64,000 bases of DNA from Salinirubellus salinus (GTDB taxonomy: Archaea > Halobacteriota > Halobacteria > Halobacteriales > Haloarculaceae), in the NCBI RefSeq assembly GCF_025231485.1, contig NZ_CP104003.1:310001-374000 (forward strand), given 5' to 3'. Shown one piece after another: positions 35,253-43,703 of the stretch (positions are counted from its first letter, which is position 1; every line of letters starts with the position of its first letter). The position numbers were made by a program, and so were the translations under genes. A model generated the notes under the pieces. That model ran no database searches. It was given only the letters and a program-made list of their open reading frames with translations, and was not told the DNA's origin.

Positions 35253-36550
35253 TGGTTCGTTCCCCCGTCCGCGTCACGCTCACCGTCGACGGCGCTCCCG
35301 TCGGAGTCGCCCGCCGAGCGCTCGAGCGCAGTCAGGTTGGACAGCCGTTCACGCTCCACGGATAAAGACACGAGGGTCCCGTCAAGAGATACTACGGCGG
35401 GTCGCGGCCGGGAGTTGTACGTGCTCGCCATCTCGTAGCCGTACGCACCGGCGTTGCCGATGGCAAGCAGGTCGCCGCGTGTCGGGTCCGGGAGCGTCCG
35501 GTCGCGTCCGAGCACGTCCGCCGTCTCACAGACCGGCCCCGATAGCTCGCAGGAGACGGGGTCCTTCCGAGGCAGGTCGGGTTCCAGCGACCGCACCGCG
35601 TGGTACGCGTCGTACATCGCCGGGCGGAGCAGGGTGGTCATCCCGGCGTCGATGCCGACGACGGTCGTCTCGGGCGTCGGCTTCACCGTATTCACCGTCG
35701 TGAGCAGGACACCCGCGTCGGCGACGAAGTAGCGTCCCGGTTCGATGGCGAGGCGGGCGTCCGTCTCGCCGATGGCCTCCCGGGTGGCCGCCGCGACCCG
35801 AGTGAGGTCCAGCGGTTCCTCTGACTCGCGGTACGGGACACCGAACCCGCCACCGACGGCGACGAACTCGGGGTCGAGGTCGGCTATCTCGCGGGTCAAC
35901 TCCCCCATCCGGGCGACCAGTTCCCGGTGCGCGGAGAGGTCCTCGCCGGAGATACCGGACCCGGCGTGCGCGTGGACCCCGACGAGGTCGAACCCCCGGT
36001 CGGCGGCCTTCCGGCAGAGGTCCGCGGCGCGGTCGTACGGTACCCCGAACTTCGGTTCCGCCCCGGTCGACACCTTCGCGTGGTGGCCCGCGCCGACGCC
36101 CGGGTTCACCCGGACACAGAGTGGCCCGTCGAACCCCCGCTCGGCCACCCGGTCCAGCGTGTCGCGCGCGCCGACCGTGATGGTCAGCTCGTCCACGCCG
36201 TCGAGCGCGCAGACGTGGTCGAGGTCCACGTCGGGCGGGTTCACGGCGGTGTACCGGATTCGCTCCGGCGGGAACCCCGCGTCCAGCGAGCGCTGGACCT
36301 CGCCCGCCGAGGCACACTCGGCGGCGATACCGGCGCGCTCGAGCGCCGAGAGCACCGCGTGGGTGGTGTTCGCCTTCACCGCGTACGCGATGTCGGCGTC
36401 GGGGAACGCCTCGCGGAGCCGGACGGCGTTCTCGCGGACCCGTCCTACGTCCTGCACGTACAGCGGGGTGCCGTACTCGTCCGCTATGTCGCGGAGCGGC
36501 TCGGGTTCCCAGTCGGACAGTCGCCGGACGGCGGGGTTCTCGTCGGCCAT
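35246..36550 (-). CDS. lysA: Diaminopimelate decarboxylase LysA
   Basis: The 434-residue pyridoxal-phosphate enzyme makes lysine from meso-diaminopimelate. The fold-III barrel carries the PLP lysine (AYAVKAN, K59), the phosphate-binding glycines (VHAHAGSGIS) and the second-domain active-site motif (SGPVCETADVLGRDR). It is the final pathway step but lies in the middle of the operon, 6 bases after dapD. Because haloarchaea have no murein, diaminopimelate made here is expected to go only to lysine. Confidence 0.96.
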   Translation of the reverse strand: MADENPAVRRLSDWEPEPLRDIADEYGTPLYVQDVGRVRENAVRLREAFPDADIAYAVKANTTHAVLSALERAGIAAECASAGEVQRSLDAGFPPERIRYTAVNPPDVDLDHVCALDGVDELTITVGARDTLDRVAERGFDGPLCVRVNPGVGAGHHAKVSTGAEPKFGVPYDRAADLCRKAADRGFDLVGVHAHAGSGISGEDLSAHRELVARMGELTREIADLDPEFVAVGGGFGVPYRESEEPLDLTRVAAATREAIGETDARLAIEPGRYFVADAGVLLTTVNTVKPTPETTVVGIDAGMTTLLRPAMYDAYHAVRSLEPDLPRKDPVSCELSGPVCETADVLGRDRTLPDPTRGDLLAIGNAGAYGYEMASTYNSRPRPAVVSLDGTLVSLSVERERLSNLTALERSAGDSDGSAVDGERDADGGTNQW

Positions 36551-36556
36551 CTGGAC

Positions 36557-37390
36557 TCAGTTCGAGCGCAGCGCGTCCTCGCGCTCGGTGGCTTCGAGCG
36601 TCGTCTCCTCGATGTCCGTGGCGACGACGGCGGGCTTATACGCGCCCCCCTCGAACAGCTCGTGGTCGCTGACGCTCGACTCCACGTAGCGGACGAACGC
36701 GCGGCGCTCGGGCGGCAGGTGGCCGTAGACGACCTCCTCCTCCACGAGGTCGTACACCGGGATCCGCGGGGTGAGCAGCGTGTTCTCGCCGACGACCGAG
36801 TTCTCGCCGACGACGAACCCCGAGGTGACGCGACAGCCGGCGCCGAGCGAGACGCCGTCCTCGACGACGACGGGCGCGCCCTCGACCGGCTCCAGGACGC
36901 CACCGATGAGCGTGTTCGCGCCGAGCTTCACGTCCTCACCGATCTGTGCACAGGAGCCGACGGTGTCACACGAGTCGACGAGCGTGCCGTCGCCGACGTA
37001 GGCACCGACGTTGACGAACGCGGGCGACATCATGATGGCGTCGCCGCCGACGTACGCGCCCCGGCGGATGACCGTGCCGTCGGGCGTGTTGCGACTGCCG
37101 CGCCCGGGCAGGTCGCTCGTGTCGCGAAGCGGCAGGACGTCGTGGTAGTCGACGCCGCCGTAGGTGTGCGTCTCGATGTCGCGCAGGCCGAAGTTGAGCA
37201 GGATGCCCTGCTTGACCCACGCGTTGGCCTCCCACGACCCGTCGCGCTTCTCGGCCGCCCGGACCTCGCCGGCCTCGAGCGCGGTCAGGAACGCCTCCAG
37301 CGTGTCGTAGTCGTCGGCCGTCGCGTCGGCCGCCGTCAGCCCGTCGTCGTAGCGGTTCCACAGGTCCTCGATGTCGGATTGCAGTGTCAT
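36557..37390 (-). CDS. dapD: Tetrahydrodipicolinate N-succinyltransferase DapD
   Basis: The 277-residue enzyme transfers succinate from succinyl-CoA to the ring-opened tetrahydrodipicolinate. The N-terminal helical domain precedes a left-handed beta helix of hexapeptide repeats (VIRRGAYVGGDAIMM, NVGAYVGDGTLVDSC, AQIGEDVKLGANT). The full-length DapD form, and not the shorter acetyltransferase type, shows that the succinylase branch is used, consistent with DapE downstream. It lies 4 bases after dapB. Confidence 0.95.
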   Translation of the reverse strand: MTLQSDIEDLWNRYDDGLTAADATADDYDTLEAFLTALEAGEVRAAEKRDGSWEANAWVKQGILLNFGLRDIETHTYGGVDYHDVLPLRDTSDLPGRGSRNTPDGTVIRRGAYVGGDAIMMSPAFVNVGAYVGDGTLVDSCDTVGSCAQIGEDVKLGANTLIGGVLEPVEGAPVVVEDGVSLGAGCRVTSGFVVGENSVVGENTLLTPRIPVYDLVEEEVVYGHLPPERRAFVRYVESSVSDHELFEGGAYKPAVVATDIEETTLEATEREDALRSN

Positions 37391-37394
37391 TGTC

Positions 37395-38144
37395 TCAGAT
37401 CAGGTCCTCGAACGCGTACAGTCCCGCCTCCCGCCCGGCCAGCCACTCGGCGGCGTCGAGCGCCCCCGCGGCGAAGACGCCACGCGACTCGGCCCGGTGG
37501 GTCAGCGTCAGTACCTCCTCGTTGCCCGCGAGCAGCACCTCGTGTTCGCCCTTGATGCCGCCGGCCCGGCGGACGTGGACGCCCACCTCGCCGTCCTCGC
37601 GTGGGTCGACCCCCTCGCGGCCGTACTTCCGGTCCAGTTCGTCGCCACGGGCGTCGTCTATCCCGTCGAGGATGGAGAGCGCGGTGCCACTCGGCGCGTC
37701 GCGCTTGCCGTTGTGGTGGGTCTCGGTCACCTCCACGTCGTAGCCCGGCAGGGCGGCGACGGCCTCGCGGACCGCACCGAGCAGGGCCTGGATGCCGCGG
37801 GCGAAGTTCGACGCCCGGAGGACCGGCACCTGCTCGGCCGCCTCCTCGATGGACGCCTCGCCGGCCCCGTCGTAGCCCGTCGTGCCGATGACGACTGGGA
37901 CGCCGGCGTCGGCGGCCGTCTCGACGTAGCCGAGACTCGCCTCCGGGAGGGTGAAGTCCACGAGCACGTCGCCCGGTTCGAGGTGGTCCGCGAGGTCCGC
38001 ACCGGAGATGGCGTCGTCGTCGCTCTCGCTCACCGCCAGCACGTCGTGTCCGCGCTCCTCGCACGCCGCGAGCAGTTCCTCGCCCATCCGGCCGGTGGCG
38101 CCGGTGACGACCACGCGGTCCGGTCCGAGTTCGGCCCCGGGCAT
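37395..38144 (-). CDS. dapB: Dihydrodipicolinate reductase DapB
   Basis: The 249-residue NAD(P)H-dependent reductase has a Rossmann start (VVVTGATGRMGEELLAAC), LVDFTLPEASLGYV, GTTGYDG, SNFARGIQALL and the substrate motif ETHHNGKRDAPSGTAL. ATG 38144 follows one base after the dapA stop codon. The open frame continues further left inside dapA, but that part is a shadow. Confidence 0.96.
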   Translation of the reverse strand: MPGAELGPDRVVVTGATGRMGEELLAACEERGHDVLAVSESDDDAISGADLADHLEPGDVLVDFTLPEASLGYVETAADAGVPVVIGTTGYDGAGEASIEEAAEQVPVLRASNFARGIQALLGAVREAVAALPGYDVEVTETHHNGKRDAPSGTALSILDGIDDARGDELDRKYGREGVDPREDGEVGVHVRRAGGIKGEHEVLLAGNEEVLTLTHRAESRGVFAAGALDAAEWLAGREAGLYAFEDLI

Positions 38145-38145
38145 C

Positions 38146-39057
38146 TCAGGCTTCGGCCTCGGGCGCCTCGAGGTCCGCGAGGACGCCACGCAGGTACGCG
38201 AGGTCCTCCTCGCCGAGTCGGTTCAGCGGCGAGCGCATCCGGCCGTTGTGGTAAGCGCGGATCTCGCAGGCCTCCTTGACCGGGATGGGGTTGGTCCTGA
38301 CGAACAGCGCGCGGAACAGCTCACCCAGTTCGTAGTGGAGTTCGCGAGCGCGGTCCATCTCGTCGTTCAGCAGGGCGTTCACCATCACGCTGGTGCGCGA
38401 GGGCTCGACGTTGGCCGCGACGGAGATGGTGCCGACGCCGCCCGTCGCCATCACTGGCAGGGTCATCGCGTCGTCACCGGAGAGGACGCCGAAGTTCTCG
38501 TGGCGGGTCCGCTCGATGACCTCGCAGATGCGGTTCATGTCGCCCGAGGCGGCCTTGTAGCCGACCACGTTCTCGTGGCTGGCGAGGTTCACGGCCGTCT
38601 CGACGGCGATGTTGCGCCCGGTCCGGCCGGGGACGTTGTAGATGATCTGTGGGAGGTCGACGGCGTCCGCGATGGCGCGGAAGTGGGCCTCCATCCCCTC
38701 GGGTTCGGGGATGTTGTAGTACGGCGAGATGAGGAGCAGGCCGTCGGCGCCGGCGTCGGCCGCCCGCTGGGCGAGGTCGAGCGCCTCGCGGGTGTTGTTC
38801 GACCCCGCGCCCGCCACGACGGGGGCGTCGTAGTCCGAGAGCGCGTCGACCGTGGCCTCGATGACCTCGACGTGCTCGTCGTGGGTCATCGTCGCGCTCT
38901 CGCCGGTGGTGCCGACGGGGACGACCCCGTCGACGCCCCCCTCGACCAGTCGTCGGGCGTTCTCGCGGAGTGTCTCGAAGTCGATGCTCAGGTGTTCGTC
39001 GTCGTGGAACGGCGTGGTCATCGCCGGGTAGGTTCCACGGAATACGTCGTGTGTCAT
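38146..39057 (-). CDS. dapA: 4-Hydroxy-tetrahydrodipicolinate synthase DapA
   Basis: The 303-residue class I aldolase condenses pyruvate with aspartate semialdehyde, the committed step to lysine. The Schiff-base lysine is K168 (VVGYKAASGD) and the relay tyrosine is Y140 (IIYNVPGRTG); the pyruvate pocket motif GTTGESATM is also present. It is the first gene of the leftward dapABD-lysA-dapFE operon and is preceded by a CA-rich leader. Feedback regulation by lysine is known for many DapA enzymes but is not evident from this sequence. Confidence 0.96.
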   Translation of the reverse strand: MTHDVFRGTYPAMTTPFHDDEHLSIDFETLRENARRLVEGGVDGVVPVGTTGESATMTHDEHVEVIEATVDALSDYDAPVVAGAGSNNTREALDLAQRAADAGADGLLLISPYYNIPEPEGMEAHFRAIADAVDLPQIIYNVPGRTGRNIAVETAVNLASHENVVGYKAASGDMNRICEVIERTRHENFGVLSGDDAMTLPVMATGGVGTISVAANVEPSRTSVMVNALLNDEMDRARELHYELGELFRALFVRTNPIPVKEACEIRAYHNGRMRSPLNRLGEEDLAYLRGVLADLEAPEAEA

Positions 39058-39403
39058 TGTCGGGTGTGGGTGTGGTGTGGTGTTGGGCCGTGTGTTGGTG
39101 TCCGTATCTGCCGCTACTCGGGTGGTCCAGTGGTAGCCCGTGACGGGTGCGCTACGCCCGCCGCGAACCGGTGGCTACCGTTTCGGTTTGGGTTTCGAGA
39201 AGGCGCGACCACACCCGTCGCTGCCGACGGCTGCCGACGAGCGACGGGGTGTGGCGTCCCGCATACCCGACCCGTCGAACCTGCAGGATTTATTCGTTTC
39301 GTCATCGACGCGGGCGGGTTCGCCCGCGCCGAGACCCCCCTCGACCCGCCGACGGCGTGGCCGGAAGCGAACGCTACATACCTCCGTCGGCCGAAAGAGC
39401 GGT
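39058..39403 (-). promoter_or_regulatory. Leader and promoter region between the dap operon and the DUF420-like gene
   Basis: This 346-base divergent gap has no gene I can support. On the minus strand, GAATAAATC (about 39290-39298) is a TATA candidate that would give the dap operon a leader of roughly 200 bases. The last ~50 bases before dapA are CA-rich and nearly G-free on that strand. A perfect 7-base-pair hairpin with a 4-base loop lies at 39310-39327. On the plus strand, CTACATACC (about 39374-39382) is a TATA candidate for the rightward gene at 39404. No known riboswitch was recognised. Confidence 0.4.
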
Positions 39404-40006
39404 ATGGCAACTGCTGACGCCGGCCCCGGCGCGTTCGCGAGGGCGTATCCGCGGGCAGTCGTCGCGCTCCTGACCGTCGTCGGCTACACGCTCGTCATCG
39501 GGACGCTCTACGTCGGCCTCCCCATCTACCCCACCATCTCGCTGGGGACGGTGAACCTGCTGGCCGACGCCATCGCCGTCGTGAACACCGTCACCGTCGG
39601 CTGCCTGCTCGCAGGCTACTACTACATCCGCCAGGGCGACGTGCGGCGCCACCGGGCGTTCATGCTGACCGCGTTCGGGCTCATCCTCGTCTTCCTCGTC
39701 ATGTACCTGCTGAAGACGGGCGGTGGCGGCCGCAAGGAGTTCGTCGGCCCGGAGACGGCGGCGCTGTTCTACTTCGTGATGCTCGCCATCCACATCGTGC
39801 TCTCGGCGCTCTCCGTGCCGCTCGTGCTCTACAACGTGGTCGTGGGGGTGACCCACTCCACCGAAGAGATCCGCCAGACGGCCCACGCGAAGGTTGGGCG
39901 CGTCTCCGTCGCGGTCTGGAGCGTCTCGCTCACGCTCGGCGTGTTGGCGTACCTCCTGCTCAACCACGTCTACACGTACGAGTTCGTCCGCGTGACCGGA
40001 TTCTGA
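39404..40006 (+). CDS. DUF420-family membrane protein
   Basis: The 200-residue protein has about five to six hydrophobic segments. Typical features are NLLADAIAVVNTVTVGCLLAG, the basic loop YYIRQGDVRRHRAFML, and histidines placed at membrane edges (MLAIHIVLSALSVP, HSTEEIRQTAHAKVGR). DUF420 proteins are linked to haem-copper oxidase assembly and cytochrome biogenesis in other genomes. The oxidase operon of this window is 17 kb away, so a link is possible but not local. ATG 39404 is supported by a TATA-like element about 25 bases upstream. Confidence 0.8.
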   Translation: MATADAGPGAFARAYPRAVVALLTVVGYTLVIGTLYVGLPIYPTISLGTVNLLADAIAVVNTVTVGCLLAGYYYIRQGDVRRHRAFMLTAFGLILVFLVMYLLKTGGGGRKEFVGPETAALFYFVMLAIHIVLSALSVPLVLYNVVVGVTHSTEEIRQTAHAKVGRVSVAVWSVSLTLGVLAYLLLNHVYTYEFVRVTGF

Positions 40007-40053
40007 GCCCCGCGACCGCCCGACTGTCGCGTGTCGACACGGGGCGCTCGACT

Positions 40054-40061
40054 CATATACT
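40054..40061 (+). promoter_or_regulatory. TATA box for the HtrA-like protease gene
   Basis: CATATACT lies 28-35 bases before a GTG at 40089 and 82-89 bases before ATG 40143. It either supports the GTG as a leaderless start or implies an untranslated leader of about 60 bases. Confidence 0.45.
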
Positions 40062-40142
40062 CGTCCTCGCTTACCTCCGGTAAGTCCGGTGGGTGCTGGC
40101 GGCGTCGACGGTGTCGAACCCCCGGCGACGCCGGACGACTCC

Positions 40143-41237
40143 ATGAGTACGGAACACCCCTACGAACGGCTGTACCGCGAGACCATCCCCTCCGTGGTCT
40201 CCGTCTACGTCACGCCCGACGACCGGAGCCAGTGGGGTGGCTCCGGGTCGGGGTTCGTCTACGACGAGACCCACCTGGTGACGAACGAACACGTGGTCGG
40301 CGACGCCGACGAGGTCGACCTGCGTTTCAGCGAGGGCGACTGGCGCGTCGGGCGCGTCGTCGGCACCGACCCCTACACCGACCTCGCCGTCCTCGCCGTC
40401 GAGGGGCTGCCCGACTACGCGAGGCCCCTCCCGCTCGCGGACGCGAACCCCGCACCCGGCGTCCCCGTGGCGGCGCTCGGGAACCCGATGGGGCTGGATG
40501 GCTCCATCTCGGCCGGCATCGTCAGCGGTGCCTCCCGCTCGATGCCGACGGGCAACGGGTTCACGATGCCCGACACCGTCCAGACCGACGCTCCCATCAA
40601 CCCCGGGAACTCCGGCGGCCCCCTCGTGACCACCGACGGCGCGGTGGTCGGCGTCAACCGTGCGAAGACCGGTGACAACATCGGGTTCGCCGTCTCCGCC
40701 GAGGTGGTCCGTCGGGTCGTCCCCGACCTGATCGCCGAGGGGCGCGTGGCCCACTCCTACCTCCGGGTGCGCACCCTCGACGTCTCGCCCACCGTCGCCG
40801 AGGCGAACGGCCTCGGGGAGACGGGTGGCGTCCTCGTCGTCGAGGTGTCGCGCGGCCCCGCGAGCGGCCTCCTCCGTGGCTGTCGGGACACGCGTCGGGT
40901 CCGGGGCCGGGACGTGCCCGTCGGTGGTGACGTCATCACCGCCATCGACGGCGCACCGGTGGACTCGCACGAGGCGCTGATGCGCCACCTGCTCGTCGAG
41001 ACCCGCCCCGGCGAGTCGGTGACGGTCGACCTCGTCCGGAACGGGCGCGAGCGGACCGAGACGGTGACGCTGGCCGAACGGCCGGCCGCCCCGAAGCGGC
41101 GCGAGCGGCGGCGCTGGGGCCGCCGACAGGCTCCGGGTCCACGTCCCCCGCGGCCACCCCGTGACGGACGAGAGCGCCACGAGCGAGAGCGGGAAGGTCA
41201 CGACGGTGATGGGGGCCACGACATCCCGGTGAACTGA
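40143..41237 (+). CDS. HtrA/DegP-type serine protease with one PDZ domain
   Basis: Counted from ATG 40143, the 364-residue protease has a complete triad: H50 (TNEHVVG), D80 (YTDLAVL) and S157 (GNSGGPL). A PDZ domain follows (about 230-310, with VPVGGDVITAIDGAPVDSH). It has no signal peptide, so it is cytoplasmic or uses an unusual route. An in-frame GTG at 40089 adds 18 acidic residues and fits the TATA box better. The last ~48 residues are extremely arginine-rich and use A/T-ending codons unusually often, which suggests a frameshift near 41090; the true C-terminus is therefore uncertain. Confidence 0.85.
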   Translation: MSTEHPYERLYRETIPSVVSVYVTPDDRSQWGGSGSGFVYDETHLVTNEHVVGDADEVDLRFSEGDWRVGRVVGTDPYTDLAVLAVEGLPDYARPLPLADANPAPGVPVAALGNPMGLDGSISAGIVSGASRSMPTGNGFTMPDTVQTDAPINPGNSGGPLVTTDGAVVGVNRAKTGDNIGFAVSAEVVRRVVPDLIAEGRVAHSYLRVRTLDVSPTVAEANGLGETGGVLVVEVSRGPASGLLRGCRDTRRVRGRDVPVGGDVITAIDGAPVDSHEALMRHLLVETRPGESVTVDLVRNGRERTETVTLAERPAAPKRRERRRWGRRQAPGPRPPRPPRDGRERHEREREGHDGDGGHDIPVN

Positions 41238-41314
41238 GTCACGCCGGGGTCGTCGGCTCCCGTCCACTTCCGGCCGGATGAGGGGTTACCTGTATTTTCG
41301 TGTAACGTACCAGT

Positions 41315-41683
41315 ATGCGACACCACCTCCGTCCCGCGGGCGTCGCCATCGGCCTCGCCGCACTCACGGTCGTCGTACTCCGCGTCGCGGCACCCGCCCT
41401 CCCCACGAGCGGGTCGGCCACGCTGCTCGGTGGTGCGGGCGTGGCGGCACTGCTGACGCTCCTCCTGCTCGGCGCCTGGACTCGCGTGGCGGACGCTCAC
41501 TCCGCCTGCGACCGTTCGCGAACGTGGTCGACGAGCGCCGTCGCGCCGTCGGGTTCGGCCCATCGCTGCCCCGTCTCCTCAGTCCACACCCGGAGTCGTT
41601 CGCCGGCCGCCTCGACCTGGTCGCGAACCGCGTCACCGACCGCCTCGCTGGTCACGCGGTTCCACCCCGTCTCGAAGTCGTAG
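41315..41683 (+). CDS. Small two-helix membrane protein with doubtful tail
   Basis: The first ~60 residues from ATG 41315 form two hydrophobic helices (VAIGLAALTVVVLRVAAPAL and LLGGAGVAALLTLLLLGAW) after a basic start. TGTATTTT lies about 20 bases upstream, so a promoter is likely. Beyond residue ~62 the frame runs antisense to the next gene for 187 bases and looks like a shadow (rich in S, R and T). Either the two genes truly overlap tail to tail, or the original stop near 41500 was lost. Function unknown. Confidence 0.45.
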   Translation: MRHHLRPAGVAIGLAALTVVVLRVAAPALPTSGSATLLGGAGVAALLTLLLLGAWTRVADAHSACDRSRTWSTSAVAPSGSAHRCPVSSVHTRSRSPAASTWSRTASPTASLVTRFHPVSKS

Positions 41684-41868
41684 CCGACGCCGACGACGCG
41701 GCCGTCCTCGCCCGGTGTCACCAGCACCGCGACGGGGACCAGTTTCCGGTCGCTCCCCTCGAGGTCGAAGACGGCACCGGGGAGCACCGCACGGAACCGA
41801 CCGCTCTCGTTCAGTTCCTGCAGTTCGGCGAGTTCGAACGGACGCTTCGGGAGCGACGACAGTTCCAT
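41497..41868 (-). CDS. Conserved-looking haloarchaeal protein of unknown function
   Basis: A 123-residue acidic soluble protein starting MELSSLPKRPFELAELQEL. It has beta-rich stretches (FRAVLPGAVFDLEGSDRKLVP, split as FRAVLPGAVF and DLEGSDRKLV; VGVGYDFETGWNRVTSEAV) and an amphipathic C-terminus. Codon usage is typical of real genes. No family was recognised. It converges with, and overlaps, the small membrane ORF at 41315. Confidence 0.65.
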   Translation of the reverse strand: MELSSLPKRPFELAELQELNESGRFRAVLPGAVFDLEGSDRKLVPVAVLVTPGEDGRVVGVGYDFETGWNRVTSEAVGDAVRDQVEAAGERLRVWTEETGQRWAEPDGATALVDHVRERSQAE

Positions 41869-41927
41869 ACGGGCGCTCGCTGCCGACGGGACAAACCCCT
41901 GCCGGTCACGCGGCCGACCGCCCCACC

Positions 41928-42698
41928 TCAGTCCGTCCGCGGGAGCGCCACCGACCCCACGGCGAAGAACGCCACCGCGAGCACCCCCAGCGCCGCGAGG
42001 TTCCCGACCGGACCGAGCCCGAACGGGTCCGGCGGCGCCCCCGCGTAGGTCACCGCTCGCACGCCACGGGCGAAGTAGGTGAGCGGCGAGAGCCAGAGCG
42101 GGAGCCACTCCGGCAGGAGCCCCGGCGAGACGAACGTCTCCGAGAGGAACAACAGCGGCAGCGCGATACCGTTGGACGCGGCGATGACGCCGTCCTGCGA
42201 GTCCGCGAGGCTGCCGATGACGGCGCCGAACCCACAGAACAGCGCCACGCCGAGCAGGACGAAGGGGACGACGAGCACCGTCGCGGCGGACACCGCGATG
42301 TCGGCCCCCGTCACGCCCACGACCAGCCCGAAGATGAGCACCGCGGCGAGACCGATGATGCCGACGTTCACGAGCGTCTGGGCGAACAGCCACTCGGCCC
42401 GCGAGAGCGGCGTGGTCGCCAGTTTCTCGAAACGCGCACCCTCTCGGTGGCGCGCCACCTCGCTCCCCACGCGCGAGAGCGGGGTGAACAGCACCACGAC
42501 GGCGAGGTAGCCGGGGACGTAGTACGCCGCGGGTTCGGCGAACACGCCCCCGCCGGTCGGCTGGGTCTGGACCAGCGCGCCGAAGATGAGGATGATGATG
42601 ACCGGGAAGAAGAACGTGAAGAACACCGCCGTCCGGCGGCGGAGGAAGGCCCTCGACGCCGCGACGGTCTCCGAGCGGATGCGCCCTGCGCGGCTCAT
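41928..42698 (-). CDS. ABC-2 type exporter permease
   Basis: The 256-residue permease has six transmembrane helices in the ABC-2 arrangement: a basic N-terminus (RAFLRRRTAVFFTFFFPVII), a long external loop, the cytoplasmic EARHREGARFEKLATTPLSR-like segment (RHREGARFEKLATTPL), and LPLLFLSETFVSPGLLPEW near the end. It forms the membrane part of an efflux pump with the ATPase encoded just upstream; the genes overlap by 4 bases. The substrate is unknown (drug, lipid or polysaccharide are the usual options). Confidence 0.9.
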   Translation of the reverse strand: MSRAGRIRSETVAASRAFLRRRTAVFFTFFFPVIIILIFGALVQTQPTGGGVFAEPAAYYVPGYLAVVVLFTPLSRVGSEVARHREGARFEKLATTPLSRAEWLFAQTLVNVGIIGLAAVLIFGLVVGVTGADIAVSAATVLVVPFVLLGVALFCGFGAVIGSLADSQDGVIAASNGIALPLLFLSETFVSPGLLPEWLPLWLSPLTYFARGVRAVTYAGAPPDPFGLGPVGNLAALGVLAVAFFAVGSVALPRTD

Positions 42699-43657
42699 CG
42701 GGCACCTCCGTCGGCGACGGCACGCTCCTCGACCTCGTCGCCGCCACGCTCGACGGCGGTCCCGCCCGCGCCCACGGCCCGTCCGGTCAGCGAGAGGTAG
42801 ACGTCCTCGAGGTCCGGCTGGCGCCACGCGAGCGCGCCGTACTCGACACCGGCCGCGTCCAGCGTCTCGGCGACGGCACTCACCTCGCGGGCCTCGATCC
42901 CCTCGACGGCGAGGTCACGCTCGGGTGCGAGCCGGTAGCCGGCGTCCTCGAGCGCCGCGGTGGCGGTGGGGTCGCTCGACTCCACGTCGAGGAACGAGTC
43001 GCCGCCGTACTCGGCGACGAGTTCGGCAGGGGTCCCCTCGGCGACGAGGCGGCCGTCGGCCAGCAGGCCGACCCGGTCGCAGAGGTGCTCGGCCTCGGCC
43101 ATGTAGTGCGTGGTGAGGAGGACGGTCGTCCCCTCGCTGGCGAGTCGCTCGACGAGCGCCCAGAGCGACCGGCGACCGGTCGGGTCGATACCGGTCGTGG
43201 GCTCGTCCAGCAACAGGAGGTCCGGGTCGTTCACGAGTGCCGTCGCCACACAGGTCCGGCGCTTCTGCCCGCCCGAGAGGTTCTCGTACCACGTGTCGTC
43301 GTCGTCGACGAGCCCCACGTCCGCGAGGACGGCGTCGGTCTCACGGGCGTGGTCGTAGAGACCGCCGTAGTAGTCGACGAGTTCGCGCGCGGTGAGTCGC
43401 TCGGCGGGCGAGAACTCCTGTGGGAGCAGGCCGATCCGCTCGGGGTCGACCTCGCGCGGGGCCGTGCCGAAGACGGAGACGCGCCCCTCGGCGTCGGTGG
43501 TCCCGGTCAGCGCCCGGACGAGCGTGGTCTTTCCCGCCCCGTTCGGGCCGATGAGGCCGTACACCGCCCCCTCGGCGACCGTCAGCGAGACGCCGTCGAG
43601 TGCCACGGTGTCGCCGTAGACCCGGCGGACGTCCTCGGCGACGATGGCGTCGGTCAT
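42695..43657 (-). CDS. ABC transporter ATP-binding protein
   Basis: The 320-residue ATPase shows Walker A (GPNGAGKTT, about residues 38-46), the signature NLSGGQKRR, Walker B (LLLLDEPTTGIDP) and the switch histidine (LLTTHYMAEAEHL). The C-terminal ~90 residues are the extra domain seen in DrrA/CcmA-like exporters. It energises the permease encoded by the overlapping downstream gene. Start ATG 43657. Confidence 0.94.
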   Translation of the reverse strand: MTDAIVAEDVRRVYGDTVALDGVSLTVAEGAVYGLIGPNGAGKTTLVRALTGTTDAEGRVSVFGTAPREVDPERIGLLPQEFSPAERLTARELVDYYGGLYDHARETDAVLADVGLVDDDDTWYENLSGGQKRRTCVATALVNDPDLLLLDEPTTGIDPTGRRSLWALVERLASEGTTVLLTTHYMAEAEHLCDRVGLLADGRLVAEGTPAELVAEYGGDSFLDVESSDPTATAALEDAGYRLAPERDLAVEGIEAREVSAVAETLDAAGVEYGALAWRQPDLEDVYLSLTGRAVGAGGTAVERGGDEVEERAVADGGAR

Positions 43658-43703
43658 GTCGTGGAGTGCGTGGGTGGCCAGTAAGGTGGTTGTGATTCGC
43701 CGG

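Noticed and set aside
39110-39210. A tRNA-like string (GGTCCAGTGGTAG) upstream of dapA
   Set aside because: It resembles a D-arm, but there is no matching acceptor stem, anticodon arm or T-loop at the right distances on either strand.
41198-41267. Minus-strand hydrophobic frame at the end of the protease gene
   Set aside because: It shares its good third-position bias with the shifted plus frame and has no promoter or stop that defines a gene, so it was kept only as an alternative explanation.
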